Of a stretch of DNA of 64,000 bases, positions 9,124 to 17,512 are shown one piece after another (position 1 is the stretch's first letter; the number at the start of each line of letters is the position of its first letter). Origin of the DNA: Nonomuraea pusilla (GTDB lineage Bacteria; Actinomycetota; Actinomycetes; Streptosporangiales; Streptosporangiaceae); assembly GCF_900109355.1 (NCBI RefSeq), contig NZ_FOBF01000020.1:125053-189052 (forward strand). The letters are read 5' to 3'. A program made the position numbers and the translations under genes. The notes below the pieces were generated by a model that worked only from the letters and a program-made list of their open reading frames with translations, ran no database searches and was not told the origin of the DNA.

Positions 9124-10050
9124 TCAGCCGCTCTCGACAGGGTCGGAGCCCTGCCCGCCGTCCTCCCCGTGCGAGGCCTCGTGACGTGAGGCCTCGTGAC
9201 GTGAGGGCTCGTGACGTGAGGCCGGCACCACGATCTCCTCGGTGTCCTTGTCGCGGGTCACCCAGAGATGGACCAGCGCCCCGATGAACAGCACGATCGA
9301 GGTCCACTGGTTGATCCGCAGCCCCAGGAGCGTCACCGCGTGGTCCACTCCGCCCACCGGGTCGATCCGCAGCCCCTCGATCCAGAACCGCCCGAACGTG
9401 TAGCCGGCGACGTACAGGGCGAACAGGCGGCCGTGGCGCAGCGTGAACCGCCTGCCGGCCAGGATCAGCGCGAAACCGAGCGCCGCGTCCCACAGCGACT
9501 CGTACAGGAACGTCGGGTGGTAGAGCACACCCGGCTCGCCGCCGTGCGCCTGGTCGATCTCCAGCCCCCACGGCAACGTGGTCGGACCGCCGTACAACTC
9601 CTGGTTGAACCAGTTGCCCCAGCGGGCGATCGCCTGCCCGAACGCGATGCCGGGCGCGACCGTGTCGGCCACGGCGCTCAGCGACAGCCCCCGGCGGCGG
9701 CAGGCCAGCCACATGCCCACGCCTCCCAGGGCGACCGCGCCCCAGATGCTGAGCCCGCCTTCCCAGATGAACAGCGCCTGGTAGGGCTCCTTGATCGCCC
9801 GTGGGCCGAAGTACGTCTGCCAGTCGGTGATGACGTGGTAGAGGCGGGCGCCGATCAGGCCGAAGATCACTGCGGGGACCGCGACGTCGCCGATCGTGCC
9901 CTTCTCGCCGCCGCGGGCGCGCCAGCGGCGCTCGCTCAGCCAGATGCCGAAGCCGATCGCGAGAATGAAGCACAACGCGTAGGCCCGGATCGGGACGAAC
10001 CCGAGATACCAGACCCCTTCGGAGGGGCTGGGAATCGAGGCGAGGAGCAT
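9124..10050 (-). CDS. lgt: prolipoprotein diacylglyceryl transferase
   Basis: Integral membrane enzyme that adds diacylglycerol from phosphatidylglycerol to the lipobox cysteine of prolipoproteins. About 308 residues with seven hydrophobic segments. Family motifs are clear: GARLYHVITDW, the Lgt signature around ARWGNWFNQELYGGP, HPTFLYESLWD, and FGRFWIEGLRIDP with the essential Arg. The ATG at 10050 gives MLLASIPSPSEGVWYLG, a usual actinobacterial start; a TTG at 10068 is possible. The C-terminal tail holds an SRHEA-type repeat encoded by 15-bp DNA units. Several lipoproteins in this window are likely substrates. Confidence 0.95.
   Translation of the reverse strand: MLLASIPSPSEGVWYLGFVPIRAYALCFILAIGFGIWLSERRWRARGGEKGTIGDVAVPAVIFGLIGARLYHVITDWQTYFGPRAIKEPYQALFIWEGGLSIWGAVALGGVGMWLACRRRGLSLSAVADTVAPGIAFGQAIARWGNWFNQELYGGPTTLPWGLEIDQAHGGEPGVLYHPTFLYESLWDAALGFALILAGRRFTLRHGRLFALYVAGYTFGRFWIEGLRIDPVGGVDHAVTLLGLRINQWTSIVLFIGALVHLWVTRDKDTEEIVVPASRHEPSRHEASRHEASHGEDGGQGSDPVESG
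9173..9224. repeat. 15-bp repeat in the lgt 3' end
   Basis: The unit GAGGCCTCGTGACGT is present at 9173 and 9188, with a one-base variant at 9203 and a partial fourth copy at 9218. In the lgt frame it encodes a five-residue Ser-Arg-His-Glu-Ala/Pro repeat in the cytosolic tail, so copy-number change would keep the frame. Confidence 0.85.
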
Positions 10051-10285
10051 ACCGGTGAGGCTAATCAACTAAAGGCCGCGTGACCGCCTTCGCGACCTGA
10101 TCGCAAACCTTCCGCGACATGACCGCGGCGCAGCCGAACCGGCGCACCATTCGACGGCGCGCCTGCCATCAGCAGATCTCCGCCAACCCGGAACCAGTAC
10201 AAACCAGGCGCAGCAGCCTGAGGGGATTCGTGCCTGATCATCAGCGCGACCAAATCATTCGCCGCGGACGCCGCCCGCTGTCACC

Positions 10286-10777
10286 ATGTCGACTATGGGA
10301 GATCTTGGCGAATCGGACTGCGTCTTCTGCGCGATCGTTCGCGGCGAGGCTGAGGCGAGCGTTCCTTACGCCGACGACCGCGTCATGGTAATCATGGACA
10401 CAGGAGCCGTCACCCCTGGCCACCTCCTCGTCATTCCGCGCGTTCACGCCGTGGGGTTGGAAGACCTTGATGAGGAGACCAGTGCGCACGTGTGGACGGT
10501 CGGCCATCGCATGGCCCGGGCTCTACGGCGCTCCGGTTTGCGATGTGAGGGCGTGAACGTTTTCCTCGCGGACGGGAAAGCAGCATTTCAGGAGGTCTTC
10601 CACTTTCACCTGCACGTGTTCCCCCGCTTCGAGGGGGACAGCTTCCGGATAGCCGCCGACTGGGGCACAAGGGCGCGGAGTCTGCTCGATCAGGAATCGG
10701 AAGCGGTCCGGTCCGGCTTGGCAGAGCTGGGATCGCCTACCGCGGACACGGGCGCCAATCGTGATGCGCCTGCCTGA
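10286..10777 (+). CDS. HIT family protein
   Basis: Histidine-triad nucleotide hydrolase or transferase, about 163 residues, cytoplasmic. The active-site triad is visible as HFHLHVFPR, with CVFCAIVRGE near the N-terminus and GHLLVIPRVHA in the middle. The substrate is unknown. No ribosome-binding site precedes the ATG at 10286; a second in-frame ATG follows 9 bases later. Codon use is looser (more A/T in third positions) than in flanking lgt, hinting at recent transfer together with the neighbouring GNAT relic. Confidence 0.88.
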   Translation: MSTMGDLGESDCVFCAIVRGEAEASVPYADDRVMVIMDTGAVTPGHLLVIPRVHAVGLEDLDEETSAHVWTVGHRMARALRRSGLRCEGVNVFLADGKAAFQEVFHFHLHVFPRFEGDSFRIAADWGTRARSLLDQESEAVRSGLAELGSPTADTGANRDAPA

Positions 10778-10898
10778 CACCAGCACTCTGCTCAGCGATC
10801 ATCACCCCAGCCCGCCGACCACCCCACGGGGATGATCGCGCTGCACCTCTGCGTGTCCCTGGTCGGCGGTTGGCTCGTGCAACCCCACAAGTACCGCA

Positions 10899-11482
10899 GT
10901 GAGCCTCAACCTGCGCCGGGCGTTCCCGACAGCGGCGGACATCGTGTCACGGCCCGCCAGCAGGCCAACACCCATAGGCGACGTGCCGTCGTGCGATAGC
11001 GTTCCGCCCGTGCCACCGCCGGCCTGAACCTGCCCGCCACCCCGGACGCGTTCCGAGCGTTCTTGGGTCGATTCGACGAGGGGCGATCGGCCGAAGGCTT
11101 ACTGGTCTGCCTGCGCGACACCGGCGCCATAGCAGGCAATGTCAACATCAACAGCATCATTCGCGGACGCTTCCAGAACGGCTCGCTGGGCTACGCCTCC
11201 TTCGCGCCTTACTCCGGACGCGGATACATGTCAGAAGGTCTTGGCCTGGTCCTGCGCCACGCGTTTGACGAGCTACGGCTGCATCGACTGGAAGTGCAGA
11301 TCAGACCGGAGAACCAGGCGTCCATCAAACTGGTCCGACGCCACGGCTTCCGTTACGAGGGTTACTCCCCTGATCTCCTGTTCATCAATGGTGCCTGGCG
11401 AGGTCATGGCCGATGGGCCCTCACCAACGACATGCACGGCATCGTTCCCGACGCTCCCCATCCAACGCTGCCCGACCGCTGA
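10899..11482 (+). pseudogene. RimJ/RimL-like GNAT acetyltransferase with disrupted N-terminus
   Basis: The C-terminal two thirds read cleanly from about 11009: LPATPDAFRAFLGRFDEG, then GYASFAPYSGRGYMSEGL, RLEVQIRPENQASIKLVRR and GFRYEGYSPD. These are the acetyl-CoA-binding and substrate segments of RimJ/RimL-type N-acetyltransferases. The expected N-terminus appears in another frame from a GTG at 10899 (SLNLRRAFPTAAD), and a TAG at 11006-11008 blocks the C-terminal frame just upstream. At least one frameshift is needed to join them. A shorter protein from TTG at 11063 is possible but would lack the first strand and helices. Confidence 0.65.
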
Positions 11483-11737
11483 CACCGTCGGCCGGCCGGG
11501 ACGCTGACCGTCAGCCGGAAGCCCTCCGCGATCACCACGGACGGCTTCTGACCACCCACGCCCCTTCATGGCGAGGGAACCGGCACAAGCGCCCGTGAGG
11601 AGATCCGCTGACGTCCGTGGATGTGTGCGGCGCTTGTCGGGCAGTTCCGCGGTTGCCCAAGTGGCTTCGCCTGCCGTAGCACCTGAGCGTGACGGGGTGG
11701 CAGCGCACCTCGGTGACCGTGGCGCCCCCGCCACCGC

Positions 11738-13510
11738 TCACGGCTTCAGTTCGAGCCTCTTCCTCGACGCACCCGGGAACACGACGACCAGGTGCTCCTC
11801 CCCCGCATCGCCGACCCGCACGTAGACACGGAGCCGGTAGCGGCCCTTCCCCGCGATCGCCAGATTCGGCATCGGCGCACCCGCTCCCACCTCGCCCTCA
11901 CCCTTCTCGGGCACGGTGAGCTGGCCGCTGCGGCTGACGATCGGCACCTCGTTGACCTGATCCCACCCGGCCGTCCGCCGTGGCGGCGCGGTGCGGAGGG
12001 CCTTCACGGTGAGGCACAGATCAACGACGTCTTCGACATGCCCGATGAGCGCCGCGCTGCGGGCCACCCCGATGCCGGCGCTGTCGTCGTAGACCTTGTC
12101 CATCGCCTGTTCCGCCGCCTCTTCGGCAGCTTCGTCCGCGGGGTCGTGGACCAGATAACCGGGATCGCCGTCGACGAACAGGAAGTAGTTGGCCGTGGCC
12201 TGGACGACACCCTTCGTCCGGGGCCACGGATCGCGGCACCTCGCGTTCTCCTCGGCGATGTAGGCGTCGTGGGCCGACTTCGTCTCCGCGCTCGACCGCA
12301 GCAGTTCGGGATGGGTCGCGCCGATGACCTCGGGGCAGACGTAGACGAGATCCCACGGGTCCGCGCCCCAGCCTGACCGCGCGCTCCCGGCCCGCTTCAG
12401 AAGCGCCTCCTGCTCGTCGCGGTCCTTCGCACGGCACAGCGCCCGCCCGTACGCGAGGATCGCCTGGTCGGACAGGCTGTCCGGGAACATGGGCGGGACC
12501 CCGCCAGCTGTGCTCCGCACCAGGCACAGGAACACGGCGCCGCGTTCCGCGGGCTTCAGGTCGCCGAAGCTGGGCCGGTCATGGCAGCCCGGCGACCAGC
12601 CGGTGTAGGTGAGGTGCGGGGTCTGCTCCGGGTGGATCACGGCGATGATCGGCAGCACGACCACGGTCGCCACCGTGACGCGGACCACGCGCCGCCGAGC
12701 AGGCGGAAGATCTGCCAGGCGGTCGTCAGCCGGCAGTTCACGGGCGGTCGCCGCCATCCACACGGTGCTGACGAGACCTACCGCGTCCATCATGACCGGC
12801 ATCGCCGGACTGCCGCTGGAGATCTCTTCGAAGAGGAGGTTGAGCGGGATCAGCAGCGCGTAGACGCCCACCGACGACCATCCGGCGATCAGCGTGCCGC
12901 GGCTCCACCGGCCGTCGCGCCACTGCCCGACGACCGTGATGACGGTCGCCGCCACTCCGCCCAGCATCAAGCCCAGTCCGACGATGCCGCCCGAGCCGAG
13001 CTCTGGGAGGTCGAGTTCGTCGAGCAGTTCGTCGGCCATCCCGGCCAGCTCGACCGCGAACAACGCTCCGGCCGCGGCGCGCAGCATCGAGGAGCGCCAC
13101 CGGATGACGAGCAGGTACAGGACGTCGATCGCGGTCCAAAGCACGAACTGGAACGCCGCGTCGACCACGTTGGGGAGCAGCGCGATCGGCAACCACAGCA
13201 GGAGCGCGTACGCCACCGCCAGATACAGCAGCCGGCGCAGCGCCTTCGCCCGGCGATTCAGCGGTCCCGGTGCGGGGGCACGCAGGATCAGCCACAGGAG
13301 CGCGGCCTTCACCAGAGCGGCCACGAGCAGCGCCATCACCGTCAGGGTGTCGAACCCATTGGGCGCGTAGAACCGCACGTGGGTCGGCGGCGACCATTCG
13401 ACGGCCGCCCAGAGCCAGGAGTCGCCGATCACCAGTCCCGCGGCCGCCGCCGCAAGGACCAGACCTACTAATCCGATCCTGATAATTCGCCATAAACCAT
13501 CCGAAAGCAT
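11738..13510 (-). CDS. multi-pass membrane protein of unknown function
   Basis: Unrecognised protein of 590 residues. The first half has about seven to nine hydrophobic segments, followed near residue 285 by a large soluble part. That part contains several cysteines (SPGCHDRPSF, LCLVRSTAGG, YVCPEVIGA, ENARCRDPW) and an acidic, alanine-rich helix (DEAAEEAAEQAMDKVYDD). The end is beta-like and may be extracytoplasmic. It starts with ATG at 13510 and has no obvious operon partners. The paired cysteines suggest a folded outside domain, but no catalytic motif was recognised. Confidence 0.75.
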   Translation of the reverse strand: MLSDGLWRIIRIGLVGLVLAAAAAGLVIGDSWLWAAVEWSPPTHVRFYAPNGFDTLTVMALLVAALVKAALLWLILRAPAPGPLNRRAKALRRLLYLAVAYALLLWLPIALLPNVVDAAFQFVLWTAIDVLYLLVIRWRSSMLRAAAGALFAVELAGMADELLDELDLPELGSGGIVGLGLMLGGVAATVITVVGQWRDGRWSRGTLIAGWSSVGVYALLIPLNLLFEEISSGSPAMPVMMDAVGLVSTVWMAATARELPADDRLADLPPARRRVVRVTVATVVVLPIIAVIHPEQTPHLTYTGWSPGCHDRPSFGDLKPAERGAVFLCLVRSTAGGVPPMFPDSLSDQAILAYGRALCRAKDRDEQEALLKRAGSARSGWGADPWDLVYVCPEVIGATHPELLRSSAETKSAHDAYIAEENARCRDPWPRTKGVVQATANYFLFVDGDPGYLVHDPADEAAEEAAEQAMDKVYDDSAGIGVARSAALIGHVEDVVDLCLTVKALRTAPPRRTAGWDQVNEVPIVSRSGQLTVPEKGEGEVGAGAPMPNLAIAGKGRYRLRVYVRVGDAGEEHLVVVFPGASRKRLELKP

Positions 13511-13639
13511 GGGACGCGATCTTAGCGCGGCACCGCCATACAGGCGGACTTCGATGATGACGAGGCGCTGGGTGCCCGAAATGTCGCGTGGCCGATGTCA
13601 TTGTGTTACCGGTCTGCATGCTCCTTCCTCACGTCTCGT
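13511..13639. other. start of a 0.9-kb low-coding stretch
   Basis: From here to 14455 no intact recognisable gene was seen. The GC content is visibly lower than around it. It holds a radical-SAM-like fragment (13640-13850), a possible small coding region (13985-14173), and the leader of the secreted protein gene at 14456. Confidence 0.5.
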
Positions 13640-13850
13640 ACGACTTCAAGCACAAGCAGGGCGAGACAGAAAGAGCAGCGAGAATGCCCGACGCGCAGCG
13701 GGATCCCCCGCTTCAGTGCTTCGCCGACGTTGTTCCGGGTGCGGGGCAGCGTGTTACGGCCGGCGATCCGCATGTACTGGAAGGCGTCGTCGAAGCTCGT
13801 GGCTAGCTGCACCAGAGTGGGGCCTGGATGGGGTCGGCCACCACCGCAGG
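13640..13850 (-). pseudogene. fragment resembling a radical SAM protein
   Basis: Read leftward, one frame gives TLVQLATSFDDAF, then IAGRNTLPRTRNNVGEALKR and RGIPLRVG, after which a one-base shift would continue as GIL. This resembles the mid-section of radical SAM/SPASM proteins, where a strand such as VQIATS is followed by an Arg-rich helix and GIPLRVGIV. The CxxxCxxC cluster and the C-terminal region are absent. The match is by memory of the family pattern, not by alignment, so it is tentative. Confidence 0.35.
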
Positions 13851-13984
13851 CCTTGATTCACCCTCAAAGGCGCATTTATGGACGAACCAGCGCGACGTGA
13901 ATGGGCATTTCAATCAAGCGGCAAGCGGAAAGACAAGAATAGATCATCTTCGTTTGCAGCCCTGATGGCAAGGAAATCAAGGCG

Positions 13985-14173
13985 ATGCCGCACAGCCGCA
14001 ACGGGCGGCCAAAACGAGTGTTTCCGATCAAAGTGGACAATTTCCACCACGTCGGAATGGATGCCCTCGAAGGGGAAACGAACGTGCCCGAGCCGAATGA
14101 CATGGTGGGGGTTTCGGTGGCCAGCGCGACGCTGGCCGCCGATAAACCCGGCGACGGCGGGGGTGGCACATGA
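13985..14173 (+). CDS. possible small protein of 62 residues, or a gene fragment
   Basis: The frame reads MPHSRNGRPKRVFPIKV, then DNFHHVGMDALEGETNVPEP and ends in DKPGDGGGGT. Upstream the same frame stays protein-like for another fifteen codons (FVCSPDGKEIKA) before a TAG, so the visible start may not be the original one. AAGGAAA lies about 10 bases before the ATG. The stop overlaps another ATG (ATGA at 14170) that opens only a 33-codon frame. No family was recognised. It could be a short real gene or the end of a decayed one. Confidence 0.3.
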   Translation: MPHSRNGRPKRVFPIKVDNFHHVGMDALEGETNVPEPNDMVGVSVASATLAADKPGDGGGGT

Positions 14174-14455
14174 CGGAAGCGCGTACGCAGCCGCGCGCAT
14201 TCGCGCCCGAGCCTTCGCACTCTCGGATCCCGCGTTCCTCTCCCACCACCCGTTCGTCGCACATTTCCTGATCGGCGCGCGCTTCGCACTTCTGCCGAAC
14301 AGCGGCGCTGCCCCAGTCGAGCTCAGACCTGAGCGGTCGAATGAACTCGACTTACGTCACGTCAACAAACACCAGAATCCAGGACTCAGCATAGGGCCGG
14401 CACAACGCGCCCTTTACCGCGTCCATGGCTCTACCGTCCCGCCTGAGGAGTTCCC

Positions 14456-14956
14456 ATGAAGCGAATCTCGACCCTCCTTTCCACATCGCTGGCCACGCTC
14501 GCCGTGGCGGCCTTGCCCGCACAGGCTGTAAACCCGCACTTCCTTTCGGTCACCGGCCAGATAAGCGGCACGAACCTGATCGTCTCCTTCAAGGAAGCCG
14601 GACTCGGCAACAACCAGAACATCGACTACACCGCAAGCGCGAACTCGACCGCCACGTACGTCTGCGTCAACCGAGGCGGAAAGAACCCCAGCGCCCAGAA
14701 CAAGGAAACCGTTTCCGGCCCCGTGAGCGCGACCGGCACGTTCAATTCCGGCAATAACGGCCAGGTGACGGCCTCGCTCGCGATCCTCCCGCCGTCGCCG
14801 GGAGCCTTCTCCTGCCCGCCTGGCCAGAGCCTGGAGCTCGCACGGGTGACCTACTCGAACGTCCAGCTCAGCGATGACACGAACGGCATCGTGATCGCGT
14901 TCCAGCAGACGTTCGACACCGGGTGCCTGCTGCCCAACGTGAAGGGCGCCTGCTAG
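14456..14956 (+). CDS. small secreted protein of unknown function
   Basis: Exported protein of 166 residues. The signal peptide MKRISTLLSTSLATLAVAAL ends at PAQA. The mature part is rich in Asn, Ser and Thr with segments such as VSFKEAGLGNNQNIDYTASA and ATYVCVNRGGKNPSA, and four cysteines that may form disulfides. Similar secreted proteins are common in Streptomyces and relatives, without known function. The ATG at 14456 has TGAGGAG six bases upstream. Confidence 0.85.
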   Translation: MKRISTLLSTSLATLAVAALPAQAVNPHFLSVTGQISGTNLIVSFKEAGLGNNQNIDYTASANSTATYVCVNRGGKNPSAQNKETVSGPVSATGTFNSGNNGQVTASLAILPPSPGAFSCPPGQSLELARVTYSNVQLSDDTNGIVIAFQQTFDTGCLLPNVKGAC

Positions 14957-14984
14957 GGAGCGTCTGATGCCGACACCGGCCAGG

Positions 14985-15606
14985 TGACGCCTGGCCGGCT
15001 TGTCGAACCGCCACTGCTTGAGCTTGCCGATGGATGCAGCGCTCTCCACCAGATTGCGCTGCTCGTAGGTCGCAGCGTCGAAAGCGTAAGGGCGGCCGCC
15101 ATAGCCGCCCTTACGTTTGTGATTGGAGATCTGGCCGCGGCCCTCGGGGACGACCGCCTTGATGCCGCGACGGCGCAGGTCGAGCCGGATCCTGGAGTCC
15201 CCCTTGTCCGCGATCAGAGTGCCGGGCCGGGCGCGAGGACGACCACCGGCTTCTGCGATTGCTTCTTAGCGATCGTCCCACCGCCGTCCCCCTTCTGTTG
15301 GCTCCGGCGGCACGCTGGTGGGCGCGGGGCGAAGGTGGAGTCGATGCTGACGGCCAGCTCCACCTGCCCGACGGAGTCGTCCGTGACCTGCATTTCCTCC
15401 AGCAGCCGGGCCCAGGTGCCGTCTTCTTCCCAGCGATTGAACCGCTCATAGCAGGTCTGCCAAGACCCGTACCACTCCGAAATCTCACGCCACGGCACGC
15501 CAGTGCGCAGTAGCCACAAGATGCCGTCGATCACCTGCCGATGCCCCCGCAAGAGTCCGGACAGCCCTGCTCGACTGTCGTCTGCGATCGCCTGCCCCGT
15601 TGTCAC
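14985..15606 (-). pseudogene. decayed IS5-type transposase
   Basis: Leftward reading gives GHRQVIDGILWLLRTGVPWR and WYGSWQTCYERFNRWEEDGT, which match the N-terminal half of IS5-family DDE transposases. It continues through LAVSIDSTFAPRP (first Asp region). Further on, another frame carries DKGDSRIRLDLRRRGIKAVV and ISNHKRKGGYGGRPYAFDA, then NLVESAASIGKLKQWRFD. At least one frameshift separates the parts, the extreme N-terminus is replaced, and no terminal inverted repeats were found. The element is inactive. Confidence 0.75.
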
Positions 15607-15779
15607 TCAAGACGTCACTCACAGGAAGACTGGCTTCGGTCGCGACTTCGGCGCCACGTTGCCGGCGCCGCGTGCCGAGATGGTCGTGAGAACCGGCATC
15701 GCTCGTGGATCTTGAACCGAGCCGGGCGCGAGTGCGCGGATCTGCCGACGAGCGCGCACCCCTGGCTTCCTGAGCGACG

Positions 15780-16196
15780 TCAGGCGACGAGCACGGCGGT
15801 GAGCATCGAGAGATACGACTCATGGGCGAGACGCAGGCCGTCAAGCTCGGACATCTCGAACCACGCCACAGCGTCGTGCTCGTCCGGCGCGGCGTTGACG
15901 GGTGTTCCGGTCCACCTGTCCACCAACCAGATCTGCATGTCGAACGTCGCGGTCCGGATCTCATGCATCGGCGGGCTGGACGGCTCCGATGCCGTGATTC
16001 CCAACTCCTCGCGAAGCTCGCGGACAAGGCTCTCTTTCGGATCCTCCCCCTCCTCGACATGACCGCCCGGCAGGTCCCACACGTCGGGATACCAACGGCG
16101 TCCGGCGCTTCGATGACACAGCAACACCCGATCGCCGTCGCGAAGCACGCCCGTCACAATCCGGACCGGACCGGAGTCGTCAGCGGAGATCGTCAT
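15780..16196 (-). CDS. NUDIX hydrolase
   Basis: Pyrophosphohydrolase of about 138 residues acting on nucleoside diphosphate-linked compounds. The NUDIX box reads GHVEEGEDPKESLVRELREE followed by LGI, matching GX5EX7REUXEEXGU with all catalytic Glu present. The preceding strand VLLCHRSAGRRWYPDVWDLP is typical. The ATG at 16196 was chosen because the protein then begins MTISADDSGPVRIVTG; upstream sequence in the frame is not family-like. The substrate is unknown. It may be a house-cleaning enzyme. Confidence 0.9.
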   Translation of the reverse strand: MTISADDSGPVRIVTGVLRDGDRVLLCHRSAGRRWYPDVWDLPGGHVEEGEDPKESLVRELREELGITASEPSSPPMHEIRTATFDMQIWLVDRWTGTPVNAAPDEHDAVAWFEMSELDGLRLAHESYLSMLTAVLVA

Positions 16197-16265
16197 CGGC
16201 CCATTCTGACCCGCTGAGCGGTTCGGCTCGCTCGAGGCGTGGCAGTTCGCTTGCCCGGTGGAGGA

Positions 16266-16311
16266 CGCAGCGGTCCGCCGGGGCTTGCGCCAGGACGGCC
16301 GGACCGCTGCG
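16266..16311 (-). terminator. hairpin after the carbohydrate-binding protein gene
   Basis: Perfect 12-bp arms CGCAGCGGTCCG and CGGACCGCTGCG with a 22-base loop lie ten bases beyond the stop of the leftward gene at 16321. Confidence 0.7.
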
Positions 16312-16320
16312 CCCGACGTT

Positions 16321-17253
16321 CTAGTCGGTGAGCAGGATGTCGTCCAGGCACAGCGTGTACGGCGCGTCCGCGCCGCCCACCTGGAACAACACCTGGGCCT
16401 CCCGGTCCGAGGACTTGGCGGTGTTCTGGTAGGCGTAGGTCCTGGAGCCGGTGCCGACCTCGGGGTAGCCGTCCACGATCGCGGTGTGCGTCTCACCGCT
16501 GCCCTGGACCACTGACCTGATCTTCACCGTCCGCGTCGCCGACGCCTTGAAACTCAGCCGGTACGTCTTCCCGGCCTCCACGGCGATTCCGCTCTGCCCG
16601 ACCATCGCGGCCCACACGTTGTCACCACCCGCGGGGACCTGAGCGCACAACCGCCCTCCCGTCACCTCGATCGGGGTGTTCTTGGACGCCCACCAACCCT
16701 TGACCCCGTTGTCCAGCGAGCCGTTCACCACACTCTGGTGGACGGGCACGAGAGACACATTGTCCACGCACAACGTGTACGGCGCGTCCGCGCCGCCCAC
16801 CTGGAACAACACCTGGGCCTGCGAGTCCGAGGACTTGGCCGTGGCCACGTAGGTGAACTTCTTCGAGCTGCCGCCGACCTCGGGGTATCCGTCGACGATC
16901 GCGGCGTGCTTCTCGCCGCTGCCCTGGACCAGCGATCTGATTCTCGTCGTCCTCGTGGCGGTCGCCTCGAAGCTCAACTGATAGGTCTGCCCGGCCTGGA
17001 CCGCGACGCCGCTCTGCCCGACCATCGCGGCCCACACGTTGTCACCACCCGCGGGGACCTGGGCGCACAACCGGCCGTCCGTCACCTTGATCGGGGTGTT
17101 CTTGGAGGCCCACCAGCCCTTGACCCCGTCGTCCAGGGAGCCGTTCACCACGAGGTCGCCGGCGGGCGCGGCGGCGTACGCGGGAGTCGCCGCCGCGGCC
17201 ATCGCCACGAAGGCACCGACGGCGAAGAGACGCATCGAAAGGGGATTCCGCAT
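16321..17253 (-). CDS. secreted protein with two tandem carbohydrate-binding-like domains (CBM4/9 type)
   Basis: Exported protein of 310 residues. The signal peptide is followed (after TPAYA) by two near-identical domains of about 140 residues, each running from VVNGSLD(D/N)GVKGWWASK through LCAQVPAGGDNVWAAMVG and YRLSF or YQLSF to DAPYTLC(V/L)D. The layout is that of CBM4/9 jelly-roll modules, which bind soluble or amorphous polysaccharide. No catalytic domain is attached, so it may be a lectin-like or scavenging protein. The DNA of the two units is aligned at exactly 420 bp, with long identical stretches, indicating a recent internal duplication. The ATG at 17253 follows AAGGAAG. Confidence 0.85.
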   Translation of the reverse strand: MRNPLSMRLFAVGAFVAMAAAATPAYAAAPAGDLVVNGSLDDGVKGWWASKNTPIKVTDGRLCAQVPAGGDNVWAAMVGQSGVAVQAGQTYQLSFEATATRTTRIRSLVQGSGEKHAAIVDGYPEVGGSSKKFTYVATAKSSDSQAQVLFQVGGADAPYTLCVDNVSLVPVHQSVVNGSLDNGVKGWWASKNTPIEVTGGRLCAQVPAGGDNVWAAMVGQSGIAVEAGKTYRLSFKASATRTVKIRSVVQGSGETHTAIVDGYPEVGTGSRTYAYQNTAKSSDREAQVLFQVGGADAPYTLCLDDILLTD

Positions 17254-17512
17254 TCATACTTCCTTGCCTTGCTCCGACCTTTGTCCGGAGCAGCGATCTC
17301 GACGACTAATCGAAGACTTGCATTCATCGCGACACGATGCCGCGCGTCCCTACGACGCGAGCCACACGCAGATTGCGAACCGCTAAAACGACAGCGCCGC
17401 TACGCGAGTCACGCTATGGCGGAAGTTCCTCGGTTCGTCCTCGTCGGATCCTCGTCGCGTCCTCGCTCACACGAGCATTGGGCGATTGTCGGTAGCTCGC
17501 GTTCTCCTGACG
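17254..17512. other. intergenic region between two leftward secreted-protein genes
   Basis: Moderately low-GC spacer holding the leader of the carbohydrate-binding protein gene at its left end. No gene, hairpin or repeat that can be supported was seen in it. Confidence 0.4.

Noticed and set aside
15087..15115. An 11-bp inverted repeat (GTAAGGGCGGC...GCCGCCCTTAC) considered as a terminator or IS end.
   Set aside because: It lies inside the transposase relic where it encodes conserved Gly/Arg codons, so it is coding sequence.
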